Below the pieces are notes generated by a model, which was not told the DNA's origin, searched no databases, and saw only the letters and a list, made by a program, of their open reading frames with translations. Positions 12,611-24,293 of a stretch of 64,000 nucleotides of DNA are shown one piece after another. The DNA is taken from positions 10,242,881-10,306,880 of the forward strand of contig NC_089223.1 in NCBI RefSeq assembly GCF_963924675.1. The letters are read 5' to 3'. Position 1 is the first letter of the stretch. Every line of letters starts with the position of its first letter. This DNA comes from Phocoena phocoena (taxonomy: Eukaryota; Chordata; Mammalia; Artiodactyla; Phocoenidae). Both the position numbers and the translations under genes were made by a program.

Positions 12611-14060
12611 TATAGTAGTGGCAAGAAGGTAACCCTATAAACGTATGAAGATTGTGGGTGGAGATGATTACAAGAAGGTAACAGCTGGTATAAAATGTTG
12701 ACAGCAGTAAAGATTCAGATTTTCAGAAAATGCTGAGAGCAAATTTCGAATTTGTGATCATAAATTTAAACACAACACTCTGTTTTTCTCCAGCAACACA
12801 TAGTTAGTTATTAGGTGCAGTTATACCTTATATAGATGATATCAGAGTTTAGCTTTGCTAGGGAAGTACAACAGAGGAAGAAAGGATCCAAAAAGTTGAA
12901 AGGTTTGTGTATCAGCCTGATGATAACCATGTTCCTTGGATGCTATGCTGAAAAAGAAGGAAATTAGAGGGAAACTGAATGAGAAAGTGGTAGGCTCAAG
13001 TGATTGAAGATCTTCATGAGTTCAAAGAATTTTTGGCTGAAAAGTTTAGATTAATAGTGAAAAGCTCCCAAAAGCATTTGAGCATTTTTGTTGGTTGTTA
13101 TAAATAGCAACTCTAAATGTCATCTGCAAGACATCATTAGCAATAAAGATTCAAAGAAAGCTTTGGGAAAGATAATGAGCTATCTTTGAAAATGTATCAG
13201 TTATGTGCTTTAGATAATTCTTGTGGAAGGGTGGCACTTAAAGTGGAAAACCTGTACCCATAATATTTAATTAGGTATCTTTGGGCAGATTCTTTTAACT
13301 ATATGAATTAATGGTATTCATTATAAGGATGGTGGTCCTTTTAATCCCTCAAATCCAATGTATTCAAGAGTCCTTTAAACTTCTTTTGCTAAAATGCCTG
13401 ACATTACCCAGATCTCTTTGTGTGTAAGTGTGGGTGAACAAATGTGTTAGCACCAGACTTGGGGGGAGGGGAGATGGGATAGTTCTTTTAGAAGGTTCCT
13501 TGTAAGAAATGGCATAGCTAGAGAGAGTGAAAGGGAAAGAAGAATAAGAAAAACTATTCATTAATAAGATGGCAAGTTTAGAATATATAGCATTTAAACA
13601 TAACTGTACCTGAAATCTCAAACTCTCCTGAAAGGGAGAGTTTCCTCCTGAAAGATTGAGTTGAAGAAAGCTTTTTATGAACTCATCAGTGGTAAAGAAA
13701 TAGCCTTTGTATGACTACTAGAGAATAAAAGGATGATGGATGATTTGGTTTCAAATTATTTTAATAGCTAAAATAATTATTTTCCCTATATAGTCAAAAC
13801 ATGCACACAAATGTTCCTGTACCTAGAAACCTTGGGAATAAGGAGTCTTAAGGTGTTTCTAGAACATTTTTTTGCTTAGCTAAAACAAACAAATAATAAA
13901 AGATACAACCTATTCCTCTTAAAATGTATGAAAGCCACAGTACTCAAATTAATAGACATATTTAAAAGGCAAGTAATTAATAAGGGAAACACTTAACTCA
14001 TTTTGTTGCTTTTGAAAGACAAAAAATGCAAGTGGATATCCTATTACTAATTAATTCCTA
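12611..14060. other. Unassigned sequence
   Basis: No gene or named repeat recognised. The minus-strand frame at 13364-13621 has no recognisable motif. Confidence 0.45.
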
Positions 14061-14068
14061 ATTGCTCG

Positions 14069-14598
14069 CTTGACTTTTTATTTCATTGGAGTATAGTTGA
14101 TTTGCAATTTTGTGTTAGTTTCAGGTATACAGCAAATTGATTCAGTTATACAAATATATATATTCATTCTTTTCAGATTCTTTCAGATACTTTGCCCATA
14201 TAGGTTATTATACAATATTGAGTATAGTTCCCTGTGCTATACAGTAGGTCCTTGTTGGTTATCTATTTTATGTATAGTAGTGTGTGTATGTTATCCCAAG
14301 CTCCTAATTTATCCTTCCTCCCCACATTTCCCCTTTGGTAACTATAGGTTTGTTTTTGAAATCTGTGAGTCTATTTCTTTTTTGTAAATAAGTTCATTTG
14401 TATCATTTTTTAAAATTAGATTCCACATATGAGTGATATTATATAATATTTGTCTTTCTCTGACTTCAATTAGTGTAATAATCTCTAGGTCCGTCCATGT
14501 TGCTGCAAATGGCATTATTTCGTTCTTTTTTATGGCTGAATAATATTCCATTGTATATATGTACCACATCTTCTTTATTCCTCTGTTGATGGACATTT
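14069..14598 (-). mobile_element. 5'-truncated L1, minus strand, with ORF2 C-terminal remnant
   Basis: The minus strand reads the last part of L1 ORF2 (14342-14596: [19 protein letters not shown], then WTDLE) and continues into the 3' UTR, ending at the 'attggagtatagttga' segment. ATTGCTCG at 14061-14068 is repeated at 14599-14606 and probably is the TSD. It is a dead 530-bp copy. Confidence 0.88.
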
Positions 14599-14824
14599 AT
14601 TGCTCGACTTTTTTTAAAAGTGCCTCAAAATATGCCCAGGCAAAAATTTGGTAACACAAGGATCAAAGGAAGTAGTTTAAAATATCTCCATTCAGATCTT
14701 ATTCTGGTACAAATAAGTTGAACTCTGTTATTACTCTCTGCACCCAAAATCTGATAGTGGAGGAAAAAATTATTTAAATATATTCTTGCCATGTAAATGG
14801 AAGCAGGAACCTAATGCACTATTT

Positions 14825-14945
14825 GCACTTATTCAACAAACATTTAAATACTTACTTAGCACTTACCATGCTCCAGGCACTGTTTGAACAATTGCGATAA
14901 TTTAGAAAGCATAGCAGCAAAGATCTGAACCTTGTCTTTTTAGCC
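14825..14945 (-). repeat. L2-type 3' end, reverse orientation
   Basis: Reads 'ttattcaacaaacattta', 'cttagcacttaccatgctcc', 'aggcactgtttgaac', the reverse complement of the L2 tail. Confidence 0.6.
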
Positions 14946-15240
14946 CTTAAATACTAATGTGGAAAGATATATAATATACTATAATAATAAATGTATACAG
15001 TATATTAAAAGATTGTAAGTGTCCCTGGAAGTGAAGTAGGCAGTAGACTATAATATTAAATAGGAGGATAAAGTATACCTCACTGAGAAGGTAGGATGTA
15101 AGCAAAAACTTGAGAAACTGTGGGATTTGGACATGCAGATATCTAGAGAGAGTTCCCGCTGGGATGAGCACCTGGTCCAAAAGTCTATGTTAGAAGAATG
15201 TTTGACGTGGACAGGGACTATCAAGAGCACCAGATTCTGT

Positions 15241-15252
15241 AAAAGAGTGATG
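15241..15252. repeat. Left TSD of SINE
   Basis: AAAAGAGTGATG, repeated exactly at 15469-15480 after the SINE tail. Confidence 0.9.
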
Positions 15253-15468
15253 GGAGGGCTTCCCTGATGGCGCAGTGGTTGAGAGTCCACCTGCCGATGC
15301 AGGGGACGCGGGTTTGTGCCCCGGCCCGGGAAGATCCCACATGCCGCGGAGCGGCTGCTCCCGTGAGCCATGGCCGCTGAGCCTGCGCGTCCAGAGCCTG
15401 TGCTCTGCAACGGGAGGGGACACAGCAGTGAAAGGCCCGCGTACCACAAAAAAAAAAAAAAAGAAAAA
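15253..15468 (+). mobile_element. CHR-type tRNA-derived SINE
   Basis: Head GGGCTTCCCTGATGGCGCAG from 15257, an A box (TGGCGCAGTGGTTGAGAG), a B-box-like GGTTTGTGCCC, and an A-rich tail broken by one G. Flanked by a perfect 12-bp TSD. The B box carries C-to-T at its CpG, a typical decay. Open frames on both strands across it are non-coding artefacts. Confidence 0.95.
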
Positions 15469-15480
15469 AAAAGAGTGATG

Positions 15481-16569
15481 CGGTGGATTTGGATTTAGAA
15501 AGAGGTGGAGTCAGAAGTTATAGGCAGATAGATTGATAGATAAACATATTCTGTCTATTAGTCCTCTCTCTTGAACTACTTTAGTACATTCTGTCTTTTT
15601 ATGTTCTGTAGTAAGAATATAAAAGACAGCTTACTAGACAGATTAATGATTCAATTAGCTTAGCCTAATCAAGGGATAAATTTTCAAATTTCACGATGCC
15701 GCATCCCACACATTAGGTGTTAATCCTGTCCATATCTGTTTAAATTCACAGTTGGCCTGATGTTTACCACCACTAGGGGATTCTAAAGCAATACACCTTT
15801 CATTGGCAATATTTGGGATTACTTATTTTCTGAAACTATGTCTTTCACTTTCTATTTAAGAATTAGAATAAAAGATGGAGATTGTCAGAAATAATATTAC
15901 CTAAAAGCATAGTAGAAATTCTACATTGTTGATTAGTCACATATTGGAAATGAAAAGACACCTTCATCACAAATGACCACCCAGCTATGAACATCAGAAA
16001 TAGTGGGAATATTCTAGTTTCAGGGCAAATTTCATTGTATATAAGCTCATAAAAAATGAGAACCCAAGTCCCTGGAGCAGAAGAAATTTAACTTATGCAG
16101 TATACCAAGATGAGAACTTCTAGAAAACTGGAGATGTAGAGGTACTATACTTGTTTAATATTTAAGATAGCCTAGAGCAATGATAATCACAGACAAACTC
16201 TATGAAATGTTATTTGTGCCCACATAGTTACATTAATTTTCTTTTAATCTTTGTCTGTCCCAGGAGATATCTCAGTTGAAATTTACATTTCTTTCCAAGA
16301 AATTAGGAACTCTGGAATCCAATCTCATTTACTTTAACTTTTTTCTCACAGTTATTTCCAAATCCTAAATGAATTCAAAACCAAGAATTTATCTTGCATT
16401 TACTTCTTCAATATGTAAAAACAACTTGGTTTAGGTGAACTTTAATATAATTCTGGGATTAGGTTTACTCAACTAATGGGTTACTCATTCATTTATTAAA
16501 CACATTGATCTAATTCATATTAGATATTCATCTCATACACACAAGACATAAAGTAATAGTTACTTTTTG
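15481..16569. other. Unassigned sequence
   Basis: No gene seen. A short GATA-rich run lies at about 15525-15545. Confidence 0.45.
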
Positions 16570-16815
16570 AAGGTACTATGTGTAGTGGTTGCAAAAGGAG
16601 CTCTGTAATCAGATACTCTGGGTTCAATAATTAACTCCACCTCCTTCTAGCTGTGTCTCTTTGGGCAAGTTAATTAACCTCTCTGCCTCAATGACCCGAT
16701 GCCCAAAATAGGAATTAGTAGTGATATCTGCAACATAATTGTGAGGAATTAAAAAATAAGGCATGTAAAGTGCTCTGCATAATGCCTGTCATCTAGTAAA
16801 AATTCAACAAATGTA
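16570..16815 (+). repeat. MIR SINE, nearly full length
   Basis: Parts in order: 'gtgtagtggttgcaaaagga', 'actctgggttcaataattaa', 'ctagctgtgtctctttgggc', 'aacctctctgcctcaatga', 'catgtaaagtgctctgcata', then 'aattcaacaaatg'. This is the most complete MIR in the window. Confidence 0.85.
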
Positions 16816-17754
16816 TACCATTTTTGTAATATGTATATGTGTACATTTAAAAGTATCCTGTGATACAGTTACAACATTTATTTTACAAATATGGGATGAT
16901 TTTCCATTTTTAAAATGTCAGAAGAATGGTGGAGTCCCTGAAAACAATGACATATCTTGGTTTTAAAAAAGGGAAATGAAGAGCAATTCAAAGTTTCCAG
17001 TGAATAGATTACAGATATTACGGTATAGAGTATCAAAGATGACTAGAATGACTAACTTCAAAAAGAAAAACAGAGTTTGATAAGTTTTTACATTTGGCTC
17101 TTGTTTTTGTCTTTGGATGGATTTTAGCTCAAATCCTGATGAACTGTAGAATTTTCAAACAGGCGAATACAAATCTCTCTGTGACATAATTTCAGTATAA
17201 GAAAAAATGTTTTTCCAATATAATGGCTAAAAAAGAGATGAGACTCACAATGAATATTTAAACTATGTTCATTAACTTTAAAGGAAGACTGGAAATTATA
17301 CATAAGAGTGAATTCTTGGAGTTTTTAAGTAGATTCAGCAGCCTTGAGAAAGTTTCTGAGTATATGAGTCTATTCTGTAAACCTATAACTAGTCACACAT
17401 CTCAATACTATCACTTACAAAATCAATCCTAGATACGGCTAAGATTAGAAATCCATATATACAACTAAAGATTTTTTATCAGGAATATAACTGAAACTTG
17501 ACACTGAATTTAAAGTCTGTGCAGCAAGCTGATAGATGAAAAAGTAGATATCCAAATTAAGAAAACCAGGATTTAGGAACCGAGCAAGGTTGGCAATAGG
17601 TTTATCAGGCTGTTTTCAAACTCATTGGGATTTCTTAACTTCTTGAATAGTTTCATCAGTCTCACCACGAAGCCGTGCAAGATAGAAAAATGCATAGCAA
17701 GAACCTGTAAGAGAACCAGATTGCTTGTCTTAAAAATTAAAACATAGCACAGAT
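16816..17754. other. Unassigned sequence
   Basis: No gene or recognisable element seen. Confidence 0.45.
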
Positions 17755-17860
17755 ATTAGATTTTAAAGCTCTACAGGGATCATCCAGTACAGCCCTCTAT
17801 ATCCTTCCGCTCCCCCATCATTTTCTTGATAGGTGGACCAAAACCCAGAGTTGAACATTG
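17755..17860 (-). repeat. Ancient mammalian repeat, family not assigned
   Basis: 'aaagctctacagggatcatc' followed by 'cagtacagccctctat' resembles the repeat at 12180-12295. Strand is by analogy with that copy. Confidence 0.35.
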
Positions 17861-17989
17861 TTCTCATCTTTCAAGACTGTGCTTTTCTTCCCAAAATGAT
17901 ACCACTGTTTAAGAAGAAATGTAGTGGTAAGAAGCAGGAAGGCCAGAAGTGTTTAACAACATTCTTGCCATTCTTTGGGGGGCCGTATA

Positions 17990-18110
17990 CCATAGCTGCA
18001 ATAACATGAATTATCATAAGGAATTAATGCAGGGCAGACACTTGGAGCAGTGCTTGACACACAGAGATCACCCCCGAAATACTAGTTATTTTTATAACTG
18101 TGGTAATAAT
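17990..18110 (+). repeat. MIR SINE, 3' part
   Basis: 'ggagcagtgcttgacacaca' followed by 'gaaatactagttatttttat' matches the MIR 3' end. Confidence 0.55.
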
Positions 18111-18262
18111 TAGTCCTAGATTTGGGACCCAATGACCAGAGTTCAAGCCCCAAGTCTGCCACTTGTAAGTTAAGTTCCCTGCTGCGAGCCCCCTCATCTG
18201 TCAAATGAAGAGATTGAACTACATGTTATTTAAACTTCCTTCTAGTTCTTTCTAGTTCTCCA
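18111..18262 (+). repeat. MIR SINE, core
   Basis: 'agttcaagccccaagtctgc', 'cacttgtaag' and 'cctcatctgtcaaatgaaga' are the MIR core in order, followed by a segment like 'gattgaactacatgttattt'. It is adjacent to another MIR piece. The end has a small duplication of TTCTAGTTCTT. Confidence 0.65.
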
Positions 18263-20019
18263 AAGTTGAGGCTAAATGTAAAAGCCATACAGTTATTTGA
18301 GGTCTTTTAAAAATTAATTTTGTTTTTTTCCAGTTAAATCATAACTACCTTCTACAGTTAAGAAAATTATCACAATGAAGTCTCCAGAGTGCTAGAAATG
18401 AAATATCTATTCTATCTGCTCATTCTATAGTGGTCCATATTGGGAAAATAAAGCAACCAAATCTAGGGGTACTGGATACTATATTTCTCACTTTTTGTTT
18501 ATAGGGAAGCAGGGAAAATCTTTATGACATGATAGCAATTTGGGAAGAATTTGTAATCATTACAAAGGAGATCTCCCCGCTATGTATACTTTAGACAGAG
18601 ATGACCTCATACCCTAGCATAGTTACTGGGGGTGTTCACACAGATGTCTGAATCCTGTTCTGCAAGAGAGATTTTGGTAGAAAATTCAATTTTATTCAGT
18701 TAATAGATTTTTCCCTTTAAGGCTTACTAAATTATCTTAATTTAGCACATTGCAGAATATTTGCTTTGGGGTAATTTTTTCTTCCTACAATTTATAACAT
18801 TTTGGTTAGGTTTCATGGGCTTAATTTTGATCAACACAGAGAGTTTATACTCTCTAGTGACAATATATGTGTAATAAAGGAAATACATTTTCCTCAACTG
18901 TATTCCTTGGGTACTTTCAGATATGATTTTCTGAAGATATGATGAATAAATATTGTATTTGTGTTTAAGAGTAGTGAAGTGTGTTTTTATACCAATTAAA
19001 ATTTTATAAATCTTGTATTAATTTTAAGAGTCAACCAGTGTACAGATGTATTTATATGGACGTAGTAATTTTACTGTTCCTTGTCTACTTCAAGTCTCTA
19101 AGAGTCAGATTGTCTCAGTGAATAGAATTAAAACATTCATTTCTTTCTGAATTATTTCAATATATGCTTTAGTGGAGGTTACACAAAATTGGAAAATTCC
19201 AAGTACTTTTTAATTTTAAAACGAGAAAATTGTGTAGTATATGTGTAAGGGGCTGAAAAGGGGCTTTGTTTCCTTGAGATTAATATTTCTTTTGAAAAAT
19301 TTCTGTAGTAAATGTTATTGCTTGTTTAATTAGGATGGTGATATGATTTGATCTTTCCAAGTAATTTGACCAATTTACTATCACTAAGAGACAGCAAAAC
19401 TCAAGATTGCTGTAGTTTTCCTAGCAGAAGCTGGAAGTTAAGTTGAGATTTCACCCTTAACAGCTTTCCCCACTCAAGCCACCTGAACTTCCAACTTGAA
19501 GGTTTAATGTTACTCTAGGATTCGTACTAATTCCTGCCATTGGTTAGGGCTTTATACCTCAAGAATTCTTAGTGGATCTTATTATACAGTAGACCATTTG
19601 ACTTCTCCATTGAAACACCTTCTTGCCTGAAGCCCTGTTAGCATATGGAAATCCTCTTAGCACATTATCCTCTGCCCATATGGGTTCCAAATTCTTGCCG
19701 TCAGATTCTCTGACTCAGTTCTTCAACCTCAAGATTGGCGTTTCAATAATTTGGTTCCTAAATTATGACCAAGTTTATAAAGTATATCATATCTATGCTG
19801 GCATGCTGACTGCCCAGCTCCTATTCCATCCACACAGGTATGTTTCTTCTTAAAGTTCTCCTCTTAATCACTGTGTTGCCTTGAAGAATCATCGTGACTC
19901 AGGCATGAGTTGCATGTTATGATAAATTTGTGTTCATAAGTATGTAAGACATTAAAGATTTTGACTGGTGTGAACTTAAAGAAACTTGACCAAGGAATGA
20001 ATAAATGAACTTGGTATCT
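18263..20019. other. Unassigned sequence
   Basis: No gene or confident repeat recognised in this 1.8-kb stretch. The frame at 19623-19853 has no recognisable motif. Confidence 0.4.
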
Positions 20020-20170
20020 AGGCTCTTAATATATTGGTTTAAATTTTGCTTTTGTACTCACTAGCTCTGGTACTCAGACCACATAATTTAAATTTTGTAA
20101 GCTTCAACTTTCTCCTTTGGAAAAATAAGCTTAAAATATTTACCTTGAGTTCTGCTTCTATTCATGAAAG
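20020..20170 (+). repeat. Possible diverged MIR
   Basis: 'tactcactagctctggtact' followed by 'aagcttcaactttctccttt' keeps the MIR order but with many differences. Confidence 0.35.
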
Positions 20171-20209
20171 AATACTAGTTATAAGACTTACCCTCCTACT
20201 GTAATATTG

Positions 20210-21115
20210 AATAGTTAGAAGACGAGGCAAAACATATAAAACAACTCTCACACATTAAAAAACAGACAGGGAAGCGCCATAATACCTGTGAAAAGGAAAA
20301 CAGAGAGAGTCTTGCAATACCCGGATTTCTGCCTGGAGGCAGTTTTTGGACCATGGTACGTGGAGGGACAGCCCAGTCAGAACTACAGGGTCTTTAAATT
20401 TTGTATTTGAGGAGACAAAGATCTGAGTTTGGAGAGAACAAGGCAGCTTCGATTTGTAAGATTGATTACCAACAAGGAGGGAAACATACAGAGAAGAACT
20501 CTAGAAATCTGCATAGGTGTTATTCTGAGAATTTTATTTCAATAACAGTCTTCACATACGTAGAGTGAAATTTGATAAGGCTAGGCAAAGAATAAGTGCT
20601 GGAAAAGAATAATTACAAGAGAACTTTAAGTAGAATTCCCAGAGCTTTCACAGGTCTGGGAGTCTTTTGAATTCCCATCAGCCAGAGTAGTGAACCCTCA
20701 CTGAATACTTGGAATATTCAGTAGAGAGCACAAAAGGGTCAAGCTTTAGTAATAGAGATAAATAACTCTAAAGACTACTCTAGTCTCATCCTAAAAATGT
20801 TTTTATAGCAAGCCTTGGGGGGGTTAGTCTGACCCACAAGTAACTTAACCATCTGCCAGAAACAATCCTAACCCCTTCTAAGGGGATAAACAAAATCTAG
20901 CACTACACAGAATAAAAATCACAATATCTGGCAATGAATGAAAACATTACTGGACATAAGAAAACATAGGAAAATGTGACTCATAACCAGAAAATAATTA
21001 AGTCAATAAAAACAGACCTGGAAATGACAGATGATAGAATTAACAGACGAGAAGTTCAAAACACCATTACAAGTATAAATATGTCAAGGAGTTAAAGCAA
21101 AGCATGATAGTTTGC
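20210..21115 (+). mobile_element. Ancient L1M fragment (5' region)
   Basis: The closing part, about 20930-21115, reads 'gactcataaccagaaaataa', 'aacagacctggaaatgacag', 'atgatagaattaacagacg' and 'aagtataaatatgtcaagga'. That is the familiar 5' untranslated/ORF1-proximal sequence of old mammalian L1s. The upstream part, with its 'aactctagaaatctgcatag' segment, fits the same 5' region less clearly. No open reading frame survives. Confidence 0.6.
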
Positions 21116-21169
21116 ATCCTTCAAATGAAAGGCACAGTATCAGGATATTTGCTCAAATTTATATTTAGG

Positions 21170-21460
21170 TGTGCTATATAAGTATAATAATGATAATAAA
21201 TATTAGAATACGAAGAGGCGATAACAATTACTGTTTTGGGATATGCTGTGTCTGACCCTTTGCTAAGTGCTATACACATATTATCTAATTTAATCTTCAT
21301 AGCAACCACATGACATAGTTACTATATTTATTATTAGTTTTCAACTAAAAAAATGATGAGGTTGAGAAATGTTATGTAATTTGTTAGAGAGAACGCAAAA
21401 GAAGGTTACAAACTGAAGATTTAAGCCCACATCTGTCTAAATTCGGAAGCACATCATTAC
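21170..21460 (-). repeat. MIR SINE, reverse orientation
   Basis: 'tgctaagtgctatacacata', 'ttatctaatttaatcttcat', 'gatgaggttgagaaatgtta' and 'taagcccacatctgtctaa' are MIR/L2-tail words in reverse order. Confidence 0.7.
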
Positions 21461-21725
21461 AGTTTCCCAAGTCCTAAATGTTATGAGCAGGAATGCCACT
21501 GTAGAATTTTTTAGCCTACACTGCCAGGTTTAAGAAATGTTCTAAGATTTTGTTTTGTATCTTATTTCATGTGAAATTTAGGCTCTTCAAGATGTATCCT
21601 GTAAATGTAGATAATTTTCTAAACTCAGAAATCAGGCTGCCATTTATTTACAAGAATAACTGTTTGCCAGGTTGATTCTAGAGACTTTTCTAGAGTCAGT
21701 AGAGTAATAGTGTATTTTTTAAAGC

Positions 21726-21735
21726 AAAGTGGACT
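21726..21735. repeat. Left TSD of L1 tail
   Basis: AAAGTGGACT, repeated exactly at 22015-22024. Confidence 0.85.
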
Positions 21736-22014
21736 GAACGTATTGTTGCCAGGGGGAGACAGTGGCAGGGAGGGATAGACTGGGAGTTTGGGATCGACAT
21801 GTACACCCTGCTATATTTAAAATAGACAACCAACAAGGACCTACTGTATAGCCCAGGGAACTCTGCTCAATATTCTGTAATAACCTAAATGGGAAAAGAA
21901 TTTTAAAAAGAATGGATATATGAATAACTGAATCGCTTTTGCTGTACACCCAAAACTAATGCAACATTGTTAATCGACTATACTCCAATATGAAATAAAA
22001 ATTAAAAAAAAGAT
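21736..22014 (+). mobile_element. 5'-truncated L1 3' UTR copy
   Basis: Carries the L1 3' UTR: 'gggagacagtggcagggagg', 'acaaggacctactgtatagc', 'ttgctgtacacccaaaacta' and 'cgactatactccaatatgaa', then an A-rich tail. A 10-bp TSD flanks it. Only about 280 bp were copied; no coding part remains. Confidence 0.92.
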
Positions 22015-22024
22015 AAAGTGGACT

Positions 22025-22718
22025 CAGTTAATATTTTTGTTCATATGTTTCCATCTAAACAATTCAAGAAATGTTTTATATAGGAGGTAAAAATTTAAAA
22101 ACCACTTGAAAACCTTTTAAGCATTAACACTCTGGTTTCTCTTCAGATCTTAATAATCTTTTGCCTTTTTAAGCATAAATGCTGTCACCAAATGAAAAAA
22201 TCTTTATCTTATGAATATTTTCCTTATATTACACTCTAAATCTGCAGCTTAATGTGACAACAAAAACCAGTTACAATCTTTTCTTAAATTCCAAAATATA
22301 AAGCTAGAAACACAATAAAGTCTAGTATATATGTCTTACAGGTCAATTTCTTACCCGATGTATTGTGATAATGTAGAATATATACTTAAGTTTATGTGCT
22401 ATTTAGATTTTCATCAGAAATAGAAAAATACTTTAACTTAAGTCAAAATTATTCATAATATGAAAAATTGTTAAGGTTTCTAAAGCTCTGTCACGTAATT
22501 TAAGGCAGATGAAAAAATTATGATAAAGATAAATCCCAATATTTATTTGTATTCTTTCCATTTTTCTTCTGATAGTGTTTCTAGGAAAAATAGAAAATCA
22601 GATGTAGGTTTAGACTAAATTATGAGAATATGTAAGTTCTCATATATGTCTGTCCTTGATATGTTATACCCCCCGCCCCGTTTTCAAAGACTGCTATCGA
22701 AGTCAGCATTTGCTTAAT
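22025..22718. other. Unassigned AT-rich sequence
   Basis: No gene or named element seen. Confidence 0.45.
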
Positions 22719-22914
22719 TTTTGCGGTACGCGGGCCTCTCACTGTTGTGGCCTCTCCCGTTGTGGAGCACAGGCTCCGGACGCGCAGGCTCAGCGGCCAT
22801 GGCTCACGGGCCCAGCCGCTCCGCGGCATGTGGGATCTTCCCGGACCAGGGCACGAACCTGTGTCCCCTGCATTGGCAGGTGGAGTCTCAACCACTGCGC
22901 CACCAGGGAAGCCC
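22719..22914 (-). mobile_element. CHR-type SINE, minus strand
   Basis: On the plus strand it runs from TTTGCGGTACGCGGGCCTCT to CCACCAGGGAAGCCC, the reverse complement of the SINE. The A-tail is almost absent (five T on the plus strand) and I see no clear TSD, unlike the other copies. A 196-residue plus-strand open frame (22721-23311) runs out of it into unrelated sequence and is not a gene. Confidence 0.93.
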
Positions 22915-23037
22915 GAAACTCCTACTCTTGAAAGACTTCACAGTTCGGTCAACTCTTGGGCCTTATTTCCCCACTGCTCCTTTTTGTACAACTCACAGTA
23001 TATGCCAACTAAACCACCTGCCTTTCCTAGACCTCGT

Positions 23038-23210
23038 AGTGCAGTGCTTCTCAAACTCTAACGTGCATGTTCATCACCTGGCAATTTTGTTAAAATACAT
23101 ATCCTTGCTCAGCTGGTCTTGGGTGGAGTCAGCGTTAGAAGTGAGTTCCCGGCTGATGGTTTGCTACAAGTCCAGTCACCATACATCGAGTCGTCAGGTG
23201 TTCCGACTGC
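23038..23210 (+). repeat. MER5A-type hAT DNA transposon relic
   Basis: 'cagtgcttctcaaactctaa', 'cgtgcatgttcatcacctgg' and 'ttgttaaaatacatatcctt', then a segment where 'gagttcccggctgatg' replaces the usual 'caagttcccaggtgatg'. These are the MER5A 5' and central parts. It is a non-autonomous hAT-Charlie element with no coding capacity. Confidence 0.7.
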
Positions 23211-23384
23211 TGCATGTTGCTCATCTTCTGCATTTCCTCTTCAGCCTTTACCACTGTTTACATGTGATCCTCCTCTGTGGTCCTTTGTGTGTTTGCCCAT
23301 TCACAGGCTGAATGAGCCTCTTTCATCTTAGGCTCAGAGAGAATTTTGTATACCTGACGTCATTCTCCTGAAGTTTTACCTTCA

Positions 23385-23510
23385 CTTTTGTGTGTCTAGT
23401 CAATGATCTCCTAAACTTTGAGGACAATTTATGACTTATATCCCCAATATCTAGCATGGTGTCTGGCCCACAGTGCATATACAATAAATATGTATTGTAA
23501 AGTAATTAAA
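23385..23510 (+). repeat. L2 3' end
   Basis: 'actttgaggacaatttatga', 'cttatatccccaatatctag' and 'catggtgtctggcccacagt', then 'gcatatacaataaatatg', give the standard L2 tail order. Confidence 0.75.
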
Positions 23511-24180
23511 GGACATGATAAGAGATAGAGGGAAAGAGAATAAAAGGTAACAAAAATGAAGGGAGGTAAAAAGGAAGAATTGGGTACTGTGAGATCACAT
23601 TTTATTGCAATTTTCATACAGTTCCTTCCACATATAAAACTACTACAGTATGGGAAATAACAGGGATTGAAACTTTTATCATGTTTAGAGGGGGGCAAAA
23701 TTTTTTTCCCATTATTTTGCTTTCTCAATAGCAGTATTTCCAGGGAAGATAGATAGATGGACAGACAGACTCTTGTGCCACAAGCATATTTTGCAATAGG
23801 CCCGCTAAGAAAAAGATGAACTCTTCTACCATTTAATTATGCATAGTGTTTACTGGGGACTTAAGGTGAATCGCTCTCCTTTTGGTGTAGAAAGCAGTTA
23901 TGATAATAGAAGATGAAGTAAGTCCTTTTCACGAGAAAAAATCCTGAATATTTCCTACGTAATCACCAGTGCTGCAATTATTTTTACTTATGGTCCTGGG
24001 ATTTAGCAAAAAGTGCATTGGTACCACCTTTGGAGACTTACTCAGATATAGCTATTGTCATATGTGTGAGGTATTCATGTACATTCAGATCTTCTTTGTT
24101 AAATGAATTCTTTTTCACTTCAAAATCTTTGCATAGTACTAATTATTAGTTACTTCTCTTTGCCATCAATAATCTATTTT

Positions 24181-24182
<2 letters not shown>
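23511..24182. other. Unassigned sequence
   Basis: No gene seen. A short GATA/GACA run lies at about 23747-23770. Confidence 0.45.

Positions 24183-24220
<38 letters not shown>
24183..24220. repeat. (TA)n microsatellite
   Basis: About 19 uninterrupted TA units. Confidence 0.95.
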
Positions 24221-24223
<3 letters not shown>

Positions 24224-24242
24224 CCTTTTTTTTTTCTTTCAG

Positions 24243-24287
24243 GGTTTGAACCTGAAAAGACCAGAGTCGGTACAAGGAGGGAGAGAG
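24243..24287 (+). other. Candidate small exon (speculative)
   Basis: A 45-bp segment lies between a polypyrimidine tract ending TTTCTTTCAG (24233-24242) and a strong donor GTAAGA (24288-24293). It is open in one frame (GLNLKRPESVQGGRE) and its length is a multiple of three. There is no recognised parent gene, and chance is a fair explanation in 64 kb. Confidence 0.15.
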
Positions 24288-24293
24288 GTAAGA

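Noticed and set aside
22721..23311. 196-codon plus-strand open frame
   Set aside because: The first third is antisense SINE and the rest reads through a MER5A relic; there is no conserved protein motif.
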